Part shown: positions 34,301 to 64,000 of the stretch, in pieces
Position numbering within the stretch: position 1 is the stretch's first letter
Layout: the number at the start of each line of letters is the position of its first letter
From: Tupaia tana
Lineage: Eukaryota; Chordata; Mammalia; Scandentia; Tupaiidae
Assembly (NCBI GenBank): GCA_026018925.1
Contig: JAKSZU010000004.1
Location: 110,767,489 to 110,831,488 of the forward strand
DNA length: 64,000 nucleotides
Direction: 5' to 3'
Position numbers and translations under genes: made by a program
The notes under the pieces: model-generated
The model's input: the letters and a program-made list of their open reading frames with translations, nothing else
Databases searched by the model: none
Told to the model about the DNA's origin: nothing

Positions 34301-36235
34301 AGCAGTAGGTGCTCTGGCTGGCGCCGTCGGTCCTGGTGTTGGGGACCAGGTAACAGGAGGCCAGGAGGGACAGGCTGTTTGCCCATAAACCCTCAGAAGC
34401 AGGGACTCTTTCTCTTTTTGCTGTTTTTGAGGGAAGCATGTGTGCCAGTGGTAACGGCTTTAAACACGTAATGCATTGTTTTCCTCACAACCCTGACCCG
34501 TAGCTGAGGAAGTGAGGCTTAGAGCAGCTGACCTATTGCCCCAAGTCACAGCTGCGAGAAGCTTCCTGGGTAAGGTCCTGTCCCGTTGCTTTCAAGGCTG
34601 ACAGACCTGCCACCCATCTTGGCCCCGGGCTGGCTGAGGCAGCAGGGACGCTTCCCAAGCGCCTGCTGCAGGGATCAGCTGGTGTGCGTGTGTCGCCCAC
34701 CGTAGCCCGCAGTCGGGTGGGGGCACAGCCCGCTGACAGGCTCCTCTGCAGACGCACAGACTGAAGGAGGGTGTGGCTCCCGTGCTGAGCGTGTTGACGG
34801 AGTGTGCCCGCCTGCACCGCCCGGCCCGGAAGTTCCTGAAGGCCCAGGTAGGCAGCGTGGCCGGGCCCTGCCTCGCAGCTGTCCCAGCCCGGGCTCAGGG
34901 ATGGCTGTCTCCCCAGGTGCTGCCCCCACTGCGGGACGTGAGGACCCGGCCCGAGGTGGGGGAGCTGCTGCGGAACAAGCTCGTCCGCCTCATGACGCAC
35001 CTGGACACAGATGTGAAGAGGGTGGCCGCGGAGTTCCTGTTCGTCCTGTGCTCTGAGAGCGGTGAGCTGGGGCTGGGGTCCTGGGCCCTAGGCCTGCCCC
35101 ACCCCGCCCCAGGCACGCCCGCACACTGACCCCCACCCTGGCCCTCAGTGCCCCGATTCATCAAGTACACGGGCTACGGGAATGCCGCCGGCCTTCTGGC
35201 TGCCAGGGGCCTCATGGCGGGAGGCCGCCCCGAGGGACAGTACTCGGAGGATGAGGACACAGACACTGACGAGTACAAGGAAGCCAAAGCCAGGTGTGTG
35301 CCTCTGATACACTCGGGTGCTCCCCTCACAGCCCAGCCCCCCCCCCCCCCCCCGGGTCCCAGTGAGGCGGACCTTCCAGAATCGACTGCTTTCGACAGCT
35401 CAGAGACTCAGGGGTCCAGGTCACAGGAGCTGGCTGGCTGAGCTGCTGCCGGAGGGAGGTCTCTTCCTGCAGTTGCCAGGCCGCTCTCCCCCAGCCAGGG
35501 GACTGGGTCTGCAGTCCAGGCCTGAGCAGGAAGATGTGGGGCCTGCCTGCCCCATACAGCCCCTCCTGTCCTGAAGTCACTGATGTGTCCCCTACGCCCC
35601 TCCCCCGGGAAGCAGCATAAACCCGGTGACCGGGAGGGTAGAAGAAAAGCCGCCCAACCCTATGGAGGGCATGACGGAGGAGCAGAAGGAGCACGAGGCC
35701 ATGAAGCTGGTGAACATGTTTGACAGGCTCTCCAGGTATGTGTGTGGGTAAGGACAGGCCAGCAGGACGGGAGAACATAGCACATCCTGCCTTAGGGGCC
35801 CCTGGAGACAGGACCAGGGAGGGCTTAGGATCTTGGCAATGCTGTCGCACTGATGTTTGAAAGCACCTGCCCTGGAGAAAATCTCCCGGGGGACGGTTAG
35901 GGTGAGAGCCGTATGTGACCCATTTTACTGAAGGTGAGAACTGAGGGCCAGGGAAACTGACACTGACTGCCTGCTGCCCCTAAGCGATTAGATAGCAGCG
36001 AGCACAGGCCCCACCCAGGCCGCCTGTGGAAATGAGCAGCCTGCTTGGTGGAGAGGAGGGTGGTAGCCCAGGGCAGGCAGGCTTCCACGCGGCCCACTGT
36101 ACACTTCCCCACAGGCACAGAGTCATCCAGCCCATGGGTATGAGCCCCCGGGGCCACCTGACGTCACTGCAGGACGCCATGTGTGAGACCATGGAGGGCC
36201 AGCTGTCCTCGGACCCTGACTCGGACCCCGACTGA
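31311..36235 (+). CDS. RIC8A: RIC8 guanine nucleotide exchange factor A
   Basis: Ten coding exons (31311-31394, 31743-31790, 31881-32471, 33004-33095, 33638-33788, 34752-34847, 34917-35061, 35149-35293, 35616-35735, 36115-36235) join in frame to 530 codons plus stop, close to the human length. Ric-8A is a cytosolic armadillo-like chaperone and exchange factor for G-alpha i, q and 13. It acts in G-protein biogenesis and in spindle orientation. Conserved stretches include [53 protein letters not shown] and [20 protein letters not shown]. The acidic segment [16 protein letters not shown] (exon 8) holds the serine/threonine sites known to be phosphorylated by CK2 in rat Ric-8A. The end is [10 protein letters not shown]. 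All introns are GT-AG. No canonical poly(A) signal is visible soon after the stop, and a second copy of the last exon lies downstream (37330-37688). Confidence 0.97.
33300..33430 (+). mobile_element. Composite-type SINE fragment in RIC8A intron 4
   Basis: CAGCGTGGTACTTACAGCAC and GTTCGATCCCGGACAGGGTG (B-box-like) resemble the composite elements at 8150 and 45945. Short and diverged. Confidence 0.5.
34440..34560 (-). mobile_element. MIR/L2-type fragment in RIC8A intron 5
   Basis: TGAGGAAGTGAGGCTTAGAG and CCCCAAGTCACAGCTG match the ancient 'gaggaaactgaggc ... caaggtcacacagc' signature seen in MIR and relatives. Confidence 0.5.
35335..35357 (+). repeat. Poly(C) tract in RIC8A intron 8
   Basis: An almost pure run of about 20 C bases 42 bp after exon 8. 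Its length is likely to be unreliable in the assembly. Confidence 0.85.
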
Positions 36236-37329
36236 GGGTGGCAGCTCTTCTGCTCCCACTTGAGAACTGGTGCTGCTTTCAGAGACGTCCCTGGGGCTGC
36301 CACCCAGGGAGGCCACCTCCCACCAGCCACATGGCTCCACGCCCATCTCCAGCTTGGGGGCCCTTTTTCTCTGCTCCAGAGTTCTGTTCTTGATTTGCTC
36401 TGGGCCACTTTCTTATCTCTAGGTCCTGTCCTGTGGTTCTGGAACTCGGCCTTCGTTTCCATGTGTGTCTTAGAGGAGTGTGTGCAGAGGCTGCTGCCCA
36501 AGGCCAGGGTCGACCTGGACTTGCGGATGAGTGAGTGTGAGGGCAGGGGTTGAGCATGCGTGCACACCGAAGCACACCTGGCCCAGAGCTGGTGTGTGGG
36601 GGCGCGTGCTGCATCTCACAGGACTGCTAGAACTTTATACACTAGTATCAAACCCCCCACTCCCAGTGTATGTTCTGTTTTCTGTTCCCACTGAGCGCAG
36701 GATGGGTGGCCTCTCTGTCCTGGGTCCTGGCTCAGCTGGCCACAGTAGTGTCCAGGGCACCCAGGCTCTCACTGGCTGTGACAGCTGCATCCCAGTCCTT
36801 CCCCAGGCTCAGACTGCTTACAGGAAGGGAATGCCCTGGTGAGCCCTGAGGTGGAGGTCTCTACCATGGACCCAAAACAGCCACGGGAACATCACTCTAA
36901 AACAAGAGTTTAGGGCAGGAATGTACGTGTGAGTATGTGTACATTACCAAGTAAAAGAACATCAGTAGAAACAGAAGCTGATTTTGTCCTTTTCAGAATT
37001 CAGCATTTTTTCTAGATCACCATCCGTCTTCTGTTCTCACTGAAAGAGCAAGGCCACAGAGACCCTTCCATGGGGTCTGTCAGTTTACTCTGGTCCGAGC
37101 TGCTGCAGCCCAGGGTAGGCACAGTTCAGGGACAGAAGTTGCTTTTGCCCAGGAAACTCAGCCAACACGATGCTGGGTTGGAACCAGGGGGTCGTAGTCA
37201 GTGCCCAAAGGGGTCAGCCCCAGGAGGCAGCCTCGGCCTGTGCAGAATTGTGAAGTTGCTGGTGGGTTCTGGCCACACAGCACAGTGCCCTAGGTCTGGT
37301 GGGCTGCTGGGGGCCGGCTGAGGTACCAG
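36236..37329 (+). other. RIC8A: RIC8A 3' untranslated region / spacer
   Basis: About 1.1 kb between the RIC8A stop and the duplicated last exon. There is no AATAAA or ATTAAA on the plus strand. Where the transcript ends cannot be told from the sequence. Confidence 0.45.
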
Positions 37330-37688
37330 TGTCTGACTGCCTACTGCCCCTAAGCAATTAGGCAGCAATGAGCACAGGTCCCACCCAGGCCTCCCCCGAA
37401 ACCAGAGCAGCCTGCTTGGTGGAGAGGAATGTGGTAGCCCAGGGCAAGCGGGCTTCCATGTGGCCCACTGTACACTTTCCCACAGGCAGAGTCATCCGGC
37501 CCATGGGTATGAGCCCCCGGGGCCACCTGACGTCACTGCAGGACACCATGTGTGAGACCATGGAGGGCCAGCTCCACGAGGAGGAGGGTCTGAGATTAAC
37601 TAGGGAGAGCGGGAACAGACCGTTTCTGAAGGAGAAGCTGGGGAAGGCATCAGTCAGGTTTGGCCTAGAGAGGGATTGGGTGCTTTGA
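37330..37688 (+). other. RIC8A: Duplicated RIC8A terminal exon with an alternative open end
   Basis: 37330-37573 repeats 35961-36212, covering the end of intron 9 and most of exon 10, at high identity (runs such as GGGCCACCTGACGTCACTGC are unchanged). The acceptor is kept in tandem: CCCACAG (ending 37485) and GGCAG (ending 37489). The first acceptor shifts the frame because two bases are lost. The second keeps it, reading [18 protein letters not shown] and on through MCETMEGQL. Then it diverges at the point where the real exon encodes SSDPDSDPD. It continues open for about 34 more codons to TGA at 37686-37688. It may be an alternative last exon or a relic that has stayed open by chance. Confidence 0.85.
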
Positions 37689-37861
37689 GGGCCTGGGATA
37701 GGAGAGGAGGTGCTGGGCCATCAAGTGAGTCCAGGGACAAATGTCCTCAGACAACTCTGATGGAGGGGACACCCTCATACACCAAGACCCCCTTCCTCCA
37801 TTCACATCAACACTTGCAGTCCTGTTGAGGAGACAAAAAGATGCCATTTTTCATACTAAAA

Positions 37862-37867
37862 TTTATT
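37862..37867 (-). terminator. SIRT3: Candidate poly(A) signal of SIRT3
   Basis: AATAAA on the minus strand, about 710 bp past the SIRT3 stop codon. Confidence 0.65.
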
Positions 37868-37915
37868 TCATGCCAGAAATAAGCACAGATTTTCTCTAAA
37901 AATAACCCATCCGGG

Positions 37916-38112
37916 CTGGCCCCATAGCACAGGTTAAGCACTGTGCACTGGGAGCTGGACCGCACATGGCCGAGGGTAGTCTGAATCCTGGCCTCAGTGG
38001 CTTGTGTGTGCATGCATGCCCAAAATCCTGAGGGGAAGGAGAAATGGAGGAAAAGATCGTGGCACGGCCGTACCGCCTTGGGGGTCTTCTCGCTCTTTTT
38101 CTCTATGGCTAG
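37916..38112 (+). mobile_element. Old tRNA-SINE in the SIRT3 3' UTR
   Basis: GGCTGGCCCCATAGCACAGG head and the body words GCATGCATGCCCAAAATCCT and GGAGAAATGGAGGAAAAGAT. It lies antisense in the predicted SIRT3 3' untranslated region. Confidence 0.75.
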
Positions 38113-38575
38113 CTCCACCTGGCCATTAGAAAAGAGAACGTGCTGGAGAGACCGATGTGCTAGAAGGCTCGCGTGCATCACCAGCACCTCGGGACTGTGG
38201 GACATGAGGGGCTGCTCACCTGAGGCTGGTTCTGACAGGTGCTGAACCTGTCCAGACGGCAGACTGGGCACAGGGAAAGCAAGTCCAGTGGGATTCTAGT
38301 CAGTTTGCTTCAGTTCAAGAGGTCAGTGTCAGAAGAAAGCTCTTCGTAGCAAAAGCTTCCGGGGTAAATAGTTGAACAGACAGGCAGGCCAGAGACTGGG
38401 TGGCCCTGAGTGGAAACATGCCCCTGCCCCTGGGGGGCAGCACAGCCTGGGGACAGGTACCAGTGACAGCCTCAGGCCTCCATGGGCTGCGTGTCCTGGA
38501 ATTGGGGAACCTGCCCAGGCTGTCTTCACGTGCAGTCTCATAGAGAAGGGCCTCTCCCACGGGGCCATTTACCCC

Positions 38576-59063
<20,488 letters not shown>

Positions 59064-59379
59064 CTGAAATACTGACGGACAAAGCAGAGTAGCAATGGTA
59101 CAGACATCACTCTCATGCTCACAAGAACGAGCGAGTTCTATCCCTTCTACCACCCCACCCTGGAGAAGGGCCACGCACTTCCCTCCAGGCGCCCACCAAA
59201 ATAACTACCTTCCTCAGCACAGGTGACCAATGAGCTGAGACAGAGAGCAGTTCCAACCAAGGAGCCAACACTTACTTGGAGCAAAAAACCCAGTTAATGG
59301 GAACTATGCAAATAAGGAAAGTATCATAATCCCTGTTATCAAAGGTCAGTGCCACGAGAACAGAGCTCTACGGGCAGCC

Positions 59380-59590
59380 CGAGGGTGCGGCAGCTGGACA
59401 CTGTGCAGAGGAAGGTCTCACACTGCTGACCAGATGTGAGGCCCACCAGGCACCACATGCTCAGATCCTAACGGGATGGAGAATGGGAGGACAGAGGACT
59501 GTGGCATGACCTCAGCCTCACTGGAGGGTGTGCACTCTCTCTCTCTCTCTCAAGCACATGCTCTCTGCAGCAATGAAACAGAGGAGAGAG
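59380..59590 (+). mobile_element. Very old tRNA-SINE
   Basis: GGATGGAGAATGGGAGGACA body and CTCTCTCTCAAGCACATGCT end. Diverged. Confidence 0.5.
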
Positions 59591-59924
59591 GACAGGGTTC
59601 TATACCAAAGGTTCAACCCAGGGCCAAGAGCGCTTCTCTGTGGGGCCCTGGGTGATTCCACGGTGCTGTATGCCCTGACATATCTGGAATGTGGCGAACA
59701 CAGTTGTCCCTAGTTCTACGAACGCCATGGAAAATCTGCCGTTGCTCAAGTCCCTTATACAGAAAGGCATCTATTTGCATACAACCAGTGCACATCTGCC
59801 CACACATTGTAAGTCCTCTCTGAATTACTTTTCATACCCAGTACAATGTAAATGCTATGTAAATAGTTGGTATACCATATTTTAAAATTTACATTTTTAT
59901 TGTTGTGTTTTTAAAATTTTGTTT
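59591..59924. other. SIRT3 intron 1, unique segment
   Basis: No exon 1 candidate: no CpG island and no start codon followed by a mitochondrial targeting peptide-like frame. Confidence 0.5.
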
Positions 59925-59929
59925 ATTAT

Positions 59930-60088
59930 CATCATTATTTTTAATTTGCTACAGGGCATTTGCACTCACCAGAGAGAGACAAAGAGAGAGAAGGAAAGTG
60001 AGAAAGAAAGCTGCCAGGTCTAGTACTCGAACAGCAGTCAGCCATGTGAGAGTTCAGTGCCTTAACCACCATTTCACCTGCTGGCCCC
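59930..60088 (-). mobile_element. Short-form tRNA-SINE, reverse
   Basis: TTGCTACAGGGCATTTGCAC to CATTTCACCTGCTGGCCCC. Confidence 0.75.
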
Positions 60089-60170
60089 TCTTCAAATATT
60101 TTCAATTCACAGTAGTTGAATCCATGGATGAAGAATACACGGATGTGGAGGTCAAAAGTATATAGTGTTT

Positions 60171-60421
60171 CTTTTTTTTTTAGGTATTTTCACTATAGGG
60201 CACGTGCACTTGCCAGAGAGAGAAAGACAGACAGACAGTGAGAAATCACCCCCGAGGGGGGATGGCCACACGGCATCCCTTCTCCTCCACTCTCCTCTTG
60301 GGATTTTGGGCATGCATGCACACGCACCTGGTGTGTTTTTTAAGTCACCGGGTCCAGTACTCGAACCACAGTCAACCATGTGGGAGTCCAGCGACATAAC
60401 CTTATGCCATCTGCTGGTCCC
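60171..60421 (-). mobile_element. tRNA-SINE, reverse
   Basis: TTTTCACTATAGGGCACGTG to GCCATCTGCTGGTCCC. Flanks ATAGTGT and ACAGTGT. Confidence 0.88.
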
Positions 60422-60496
60422 TACAGTGTAATTTTTTAAGAAAATTTTAAAATTCTCAGAATTTACATCAAAATTATGAAGCTGAAAAGTGGGCTT

Positions 60497-60765
60497 GGGA
60501 CCAGCAGTTAGCGTAATGGCTATGTCGCTGGACTCCCGCGTAGTCGACCGTGGTTCGAGTCCTGGACCCGGTGGCTTAAACTCACGCTGGGCGTGTGCGC
60601 GTGCGTGCCCAAGATCCCGAGAGGAGAATGGAGGAGAAGGGATTGCGGCGTGGCCATCCCTCCTGGGGGGGTGATTTCTCACTTTCTGTCTCTCTGTCTC
60701 TGTCTGTCTGGCGAGCGCACGTGTCCTATAGCAAAAACCTCTCAAAAAAAATAAATAAAAGTGGG
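60497..60765 (+). mobile_element. Young tRNA-SINE, full length
   Basis: Intact boxes. The target-site duplication AAAAGTGGGC lies on both sides. Confidence 0.93.
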
Positions 60766-60894
60766 CGTTAGAGACCATTCCAGAAAGAAACTCTTATCCC
60801 CTGATAGCTAGAGGTTCAAACTGCTGCAGATGGTCCTTCTTCAATGTCTGAGGCAGTTCAGGAGGCATGACAGTCAACAGCCAAAATTACAGTC

Positions 60895-61045
60895 AGGCAA
60901 GGCAGTGGGCAGACAGCTTGGGGCTCTCTATCTGAAGCTCTAGGATTCATCTCCAGCAGCTGAAGCCGAGACACTCAGGACGAGCTGTTAGGAGTAGGAG
61001 ACGGTCTTTCATAGGAGATGGAGAAAGGCACAAAAGCCAGAAACA
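60895..61045 (+). mobile_element. Composite-type SINE, old
   Basis: GGCAAGGCAGTGGGCAGACA head, TAGGATTCATCTCCAGCAGC B-box region, then GGAGACGGTCTTTCATAGGA. Confidence 0.45.
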
Positions 61046-61410
61046 ACTCAGACCTCCACAGGACCTCGGGAATTTGCACATGATTCAATACCCAGGAAAG
61101 CAACAGAAAGGCAGAAGGAAGACAAGTGCCCCTAACCCTGGAGCAGCACCTGGAAACGCCCCTCTAAAGCCTGTAGCTGAAGCAGGTACGAGGCACTAGA
61201 GCCTCTCCTGGCTCTGAGGGGCCTTCCTGGCAGGCATCTAACCTCACTGTGCCACCTCTGCACCTGCATTTGGGACCGTCAGGCCCATCCTAGGTCAGTG
61301 ATTGTATAACGCAGGGACTTGTTTGAGTCTTACAGACCAGTAGGCAGTCCATGCTCACCCTTCTGTGTGGTTGTATCTCCTGTTACACAAAAAACATGAC
61401 CGGGGGGGGG

Positions 61411-61675
61411 GGGACCAGCAGTTAGCGTAATGGCTATGTCGCTGGACTCCCACGTAGTCAACTGCGGTTCGCGGCCCAGGCCCGGTGGCTTAAAACTCAC
61501 GCCGGGCATGTGCGTGCGTGCCCAAGATCCCGAGAAGAGAATGGAGGAGAAGGGATTGCGGTATGACCATTCCCCCTGGGGGGTGATTTCTCACTTTCTG
61601 TCTCTCTGTCTCTCTCTGTCTGTCTGGCAAGCACACGCGCCCTATAGCAAAAACCTCTCCAAAAAAAAAAAAAAA
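61411..61675 (+). mobile_element. Young tRNA-SINE, full length
   Basis: Target-site duplication AAAACATGACC. A poly(G) run precedes the head. Confidence 0.93.
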
Positions 61676-61689
61676 CATGACCAGGTAAG

Positions 61690-63205
61690 GCTCCTGAGCA
61701 GGACCAAGGGTGGTGGTGGGGGGGGGGGGGAGTCCAAGCTGCAAATGTGCTGAGCCCCACTTGCCAAAGCTAGAAGAAAAAGAGCTAGAAAAGATTCCCA
61801 CGGATTGAACAATCTATAGCTATAAATCTCCCAGCAGAAAGCACATGAAATATACACAGCAGGGTCTTTCTGCCATGAGCCCCTATGAGGTTGAACCAGC
61901 AACAACAAGGGAGAGAGTAGGTGTGGGAAGACAGCACCTTGGAATCCTTGTCTGCATCTTGCCCTGCCCAGGTGTATTTGAGACTTCAGTTTGCGAACAG
62001 CACGGCAGGCTAAACACACTGTGTGCCATCTACTTCCTCCCTAGCTCAGTCCAGGTGACTCTGGTCATGAGAGACTGGGAGAGAAACCAACACCTAAAGC
62101 TGGCCACACACTCCTCTCTGATCGGAAGACAAGGCCCTCTCCCAAGAACACAGCTGAGAGATAGAGCTCTTCTTCCCCCAACATAACAAAATCAACGTCA
62201 AGAAATTAGGAAGAAATGTATAATCCATCAAATGACCAAAACCCAGTGCAAAGGCACAAGAAATATTATAAACCAAAGAAAAATCTCTCCCTCAAGGAAA
62301 CAGAACCATCACTCATCATCCACAGAAGGCACAACAGAACTCATGGAAATGTCAGAAAAAGAATTCAGAACGTTCACAGTGACAAAACTAAATGAGATGC
62401 AAGAGAAAACAGACAACCAACTCCAGGAGAAGAGGAAGTCCTTCCATGACTTGAAGGAGGAGATAGACACCATAAAAAAGAATTGAACAGAACTCTTAGA
62501 GATGCAGGCTGTGATACAGGAAATCAAAACCTCTCTCAAAAGTAATAGCAGATTAAATCATGCAGAAGATCAACTCTGATCTAGAAGAAGAAATCTCTGA
62601 GTTAGACAAAACCACCAAAAAGCATAAAAAAAAATCAGTATAACATACAGGAAATACTAGATACCATTAAACAACCAAACATCCAAATAATTGGTATCCC
62701 AGCAGGTGGCGAATCTAAAAAGGGCACTGAAAATCTATTCCGTAAAATACTTGCAAAAATCTTTCCAAAACTAGAGAAACATTCAAACAACCAGACCCAA
62801 GAAAAACAAAGGACCCCAAGTAGAATCCACCTAAGAAGATCCTCTCCATAGAACACAATAGCCAAAATGGTTAAAAGCATACACAAAGACAAGATTCTAA
62901 AAGTGGCAAGAGAGAAATGTCAAGTGATACAAAGATTATTCTATTAGGCTACTATTAGATTTCTCAACTGAAACAATGGGCGAGCAAGGAAAGAATGGGA
63001 AGATGTATTCAAAATGCTAAAAGAAAAACAATTTCAACCAAGAATATTATAACTGGAAAGATTATCCTTCAAATGGAAAATAAAAAAAGATGATAAAAAT
63101 CATTCTCAGATAAACAAAACCTGAAAAAATTTATCAACAATAGACCAGCTCTTCAGGAAGTACTGAAAGGAGTACTATATCAGGAAAATGAAAGAGACAA
63201 ACAGA
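61690..63205 (+). mobile_element. HAL1-like LINE (ORF1 only), decayed
   Basis: From 62232 an 84-codon frame with ELMEMSEKEFRTFTVTKL and a charged, coiled-coil-like stretch resembles the L1/HAL1 ORF1 start. Downstream come GGAAGATGTATTCAAAATGC, CAACCAAGAATATTATAACT and CTAGACCAGC-like TAGACCAGCTCTTCAGGAAG, a typical HAL1 3' part. There is no sign of reverse transcriptase. The 5' limit is uncertain. Stops and frameshifts make it inactive. Confidence 0.7.
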
Positions 63206-63213
63206 AAAAAGAG

Positions 63214-63244
63214 AACAAAAAAAAAAAAAAAAAAAAAAAAAAAA
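63214..63244 (+). repeat. Poly(A) tail of the HAL1-like element
   Basis: About 30 A bases directly after the element. Confidence 0.8.
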
Positions 63245-63278
63245 GAAAAAGAAAATGGCTAAAAAGATGGCAGAGAGG

Positions 63279-63533
63279 GAACCAGCAGTTAGCGTAATGG
63301 CTATGTTGCTGGACTCCCACGTAGTCGACCGCGGTTCGCGTCTCGGACCCGGTGGCTTACAACTCACGCCTGGCGCGTGTGCGTGTGTGCCCAAGATCCT
63401 GAGAGGAAAATGGAGGAGAAGGGATTGCGGCGTGACCATCCTCCCTGGGGGGTGATTTCTCACTTTCTGTCTCTATGTCTCTCTCTCTCTCTGTCTGGCG
63501 AGCGCACGCGCCCTATAGCGAAAAACCTCTCCC

Positions 63534-63585
<52 letters not shown>
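63279..63585 (+). mobile_element. Young tRNA-SINE with a ~50-base poly(A)
   Basis: Full length with CpGs mostly kept. The target-site duplication AAAAAGATGGCAG flanks it. The very long tail suggests a recent insertion. Confidence 0.94.
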
Positions 63586-63587
<2 letters not shown>

Positions 63588-63629
63588 TGGCAGGGATAAA
63601 TCCACAAATATAATAATAATGTTGAATGT

Positions 63630-64000
63630 TGTGGTTGAATGTTGTGGAGGGCACTGCATACGGAAGCCATCTTGAGCTATCTGCCATCTTAGAAACCATT
63701 AGGCTTTACTTTCTCACTGAGCAAACCGTTTTTCAGAAATTATGTGACCAACCGTTCTCCCTGTTCTCCCCGGAAGTGGTTGGGTTTCTAGGCAATGGGA
63801 GAGATCCACCCACACCAATGATTGGTTTATGCAGTTTTATCTCATTTGCATTTTGGGCAATCAATTAATGCCCACTAGCCTGTATATAAGCTCGCTGTTC
63901 TTTCTTAATAAACGAGACTTGATCGGCACCTCGTCTTGTCTCTACTCTGTGTGTCTGTGTGTCTGTCCCATCTCTCACTCCCTCCCCCAGGAAACCTGTT
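63630..64000 (+). mobile_element. Retroviral LTR, cut by the window end
   Basis: Begins near TGTTGTGGAGGGCACTGC. It has CCAAT/ATTGG motifs at 63818-63827, an octamer ATTTGCAT at 63843-63850, a TATA box TATATAAG at 63881-63888 and AATAAA at 63907-63912, in the order of U3-R. A T/C-rich U5-like part runs to the end. Reading frame 63626-63868 through U3 is not a gene. It is probably a gamma- or class I-type LTR, but no internal sequence is present to decide. Confidence 0.78.

Noticed and set aside
37697-37725. CTTGATGGCCCA on the minus strand as the SIRT3 last exon (resembles the human codons for LDGP)
   Set aside because: No AG acceptor directly precedes it and the frame runs on. The site at 38576-38596 has a proper acceptor and stop.
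60152-60778. 208-codon minus-strand frame
   Set aside because: It spans two SINEs in opposite orientation and is repeat-derived.

Overview
This is a mammalian nuclear genome window. It has interrupted genes with GT-AG introns, tRNA- and 7SL-derived SINEs, L1/HAL1, L2, MIR, a MaLR-type LTR and a betaretrovirus-like provirus. The gene order SCGB1C1 - ODF3 (CIMAP1A) - BET1L - RIC8A - SIRT3 matches the distal end of human 11p15.5 in order and orientation. The dominant SINE is a tRNA-derived family about 260 bp long with intact pol III boxes. It occurs with 7SL-related (Alu/B1-like) and composite tRNA/7SL elements. That mix suggests a Euarchontoglires mammal. A tree shrew is my best guess, but I cannot search repeat libraries, so the species is inference.

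Layout. 1-9 kb: gene-poor and AT-rich, with SINEs, a GAAA/GGAA microsatellite, a MIR, a U4 snRNA pseudogene, a MaLR-like LTR, a local duplication, and about 1 kb of degenerate (CCCTAA)n at 6.9-7.9 kb. The C-rich strand orientation is the one expected if the telomere lay to the left. 9-11.3 kb: SINEs, one nested in another. 11.3-18.3 kb: a decayed minus-strand class II (betaretrovirus-like) provirus with two LTRs, a tRNA-Lys-like primer site and gag, pro/dUTPase, pol and env remnants. Four SINEs are inserted in it. 18.3-37.9 kb: a GC-rich block with almost no tRNA-SINEs. It holds SCGB1C1 (+), ODF3 (+), BET1L (-) and RIC8A (+), all with open, complete coding exons. 37.8-64 kb: SIRT3 (-), with exons 7 to 2 identified. 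Exon 1 is not found and probably lies beyond the window. Its introns are full of SINEs and old L1/HAL1. The window ends inside a plus-strand retroviral LTR.

The five genes are unrelated in function: an airway/olfactory secretoglobin, a sperm-tail protein, a Golgi SNARE, a G-alpha chaperone/GEF and a mitochondrial NAD-dependent deacylase. They are neighbours by conserved synteny, not an operon. BET1L and RIC8A are head to head across GC-rich promoters. RIC8A and SIRT3 are tail to tail.

Most notable: (1) a SINE inserted exactly on the SIRT3 exon 6 splice acceptor, with a target-site duplication that copies the acceptor, so the exon in use now seems to be spliced from SINE-derived sequence; (2) a second copy of the RIC8A terminal exon 1.4 kb downstream, with an open frame to a different C-terminus; (3) a decayed copy of SIRT3 exon 4 inside intron 4; (4) a smaller echo of ODF3 exon 4 inside its own intron 4.
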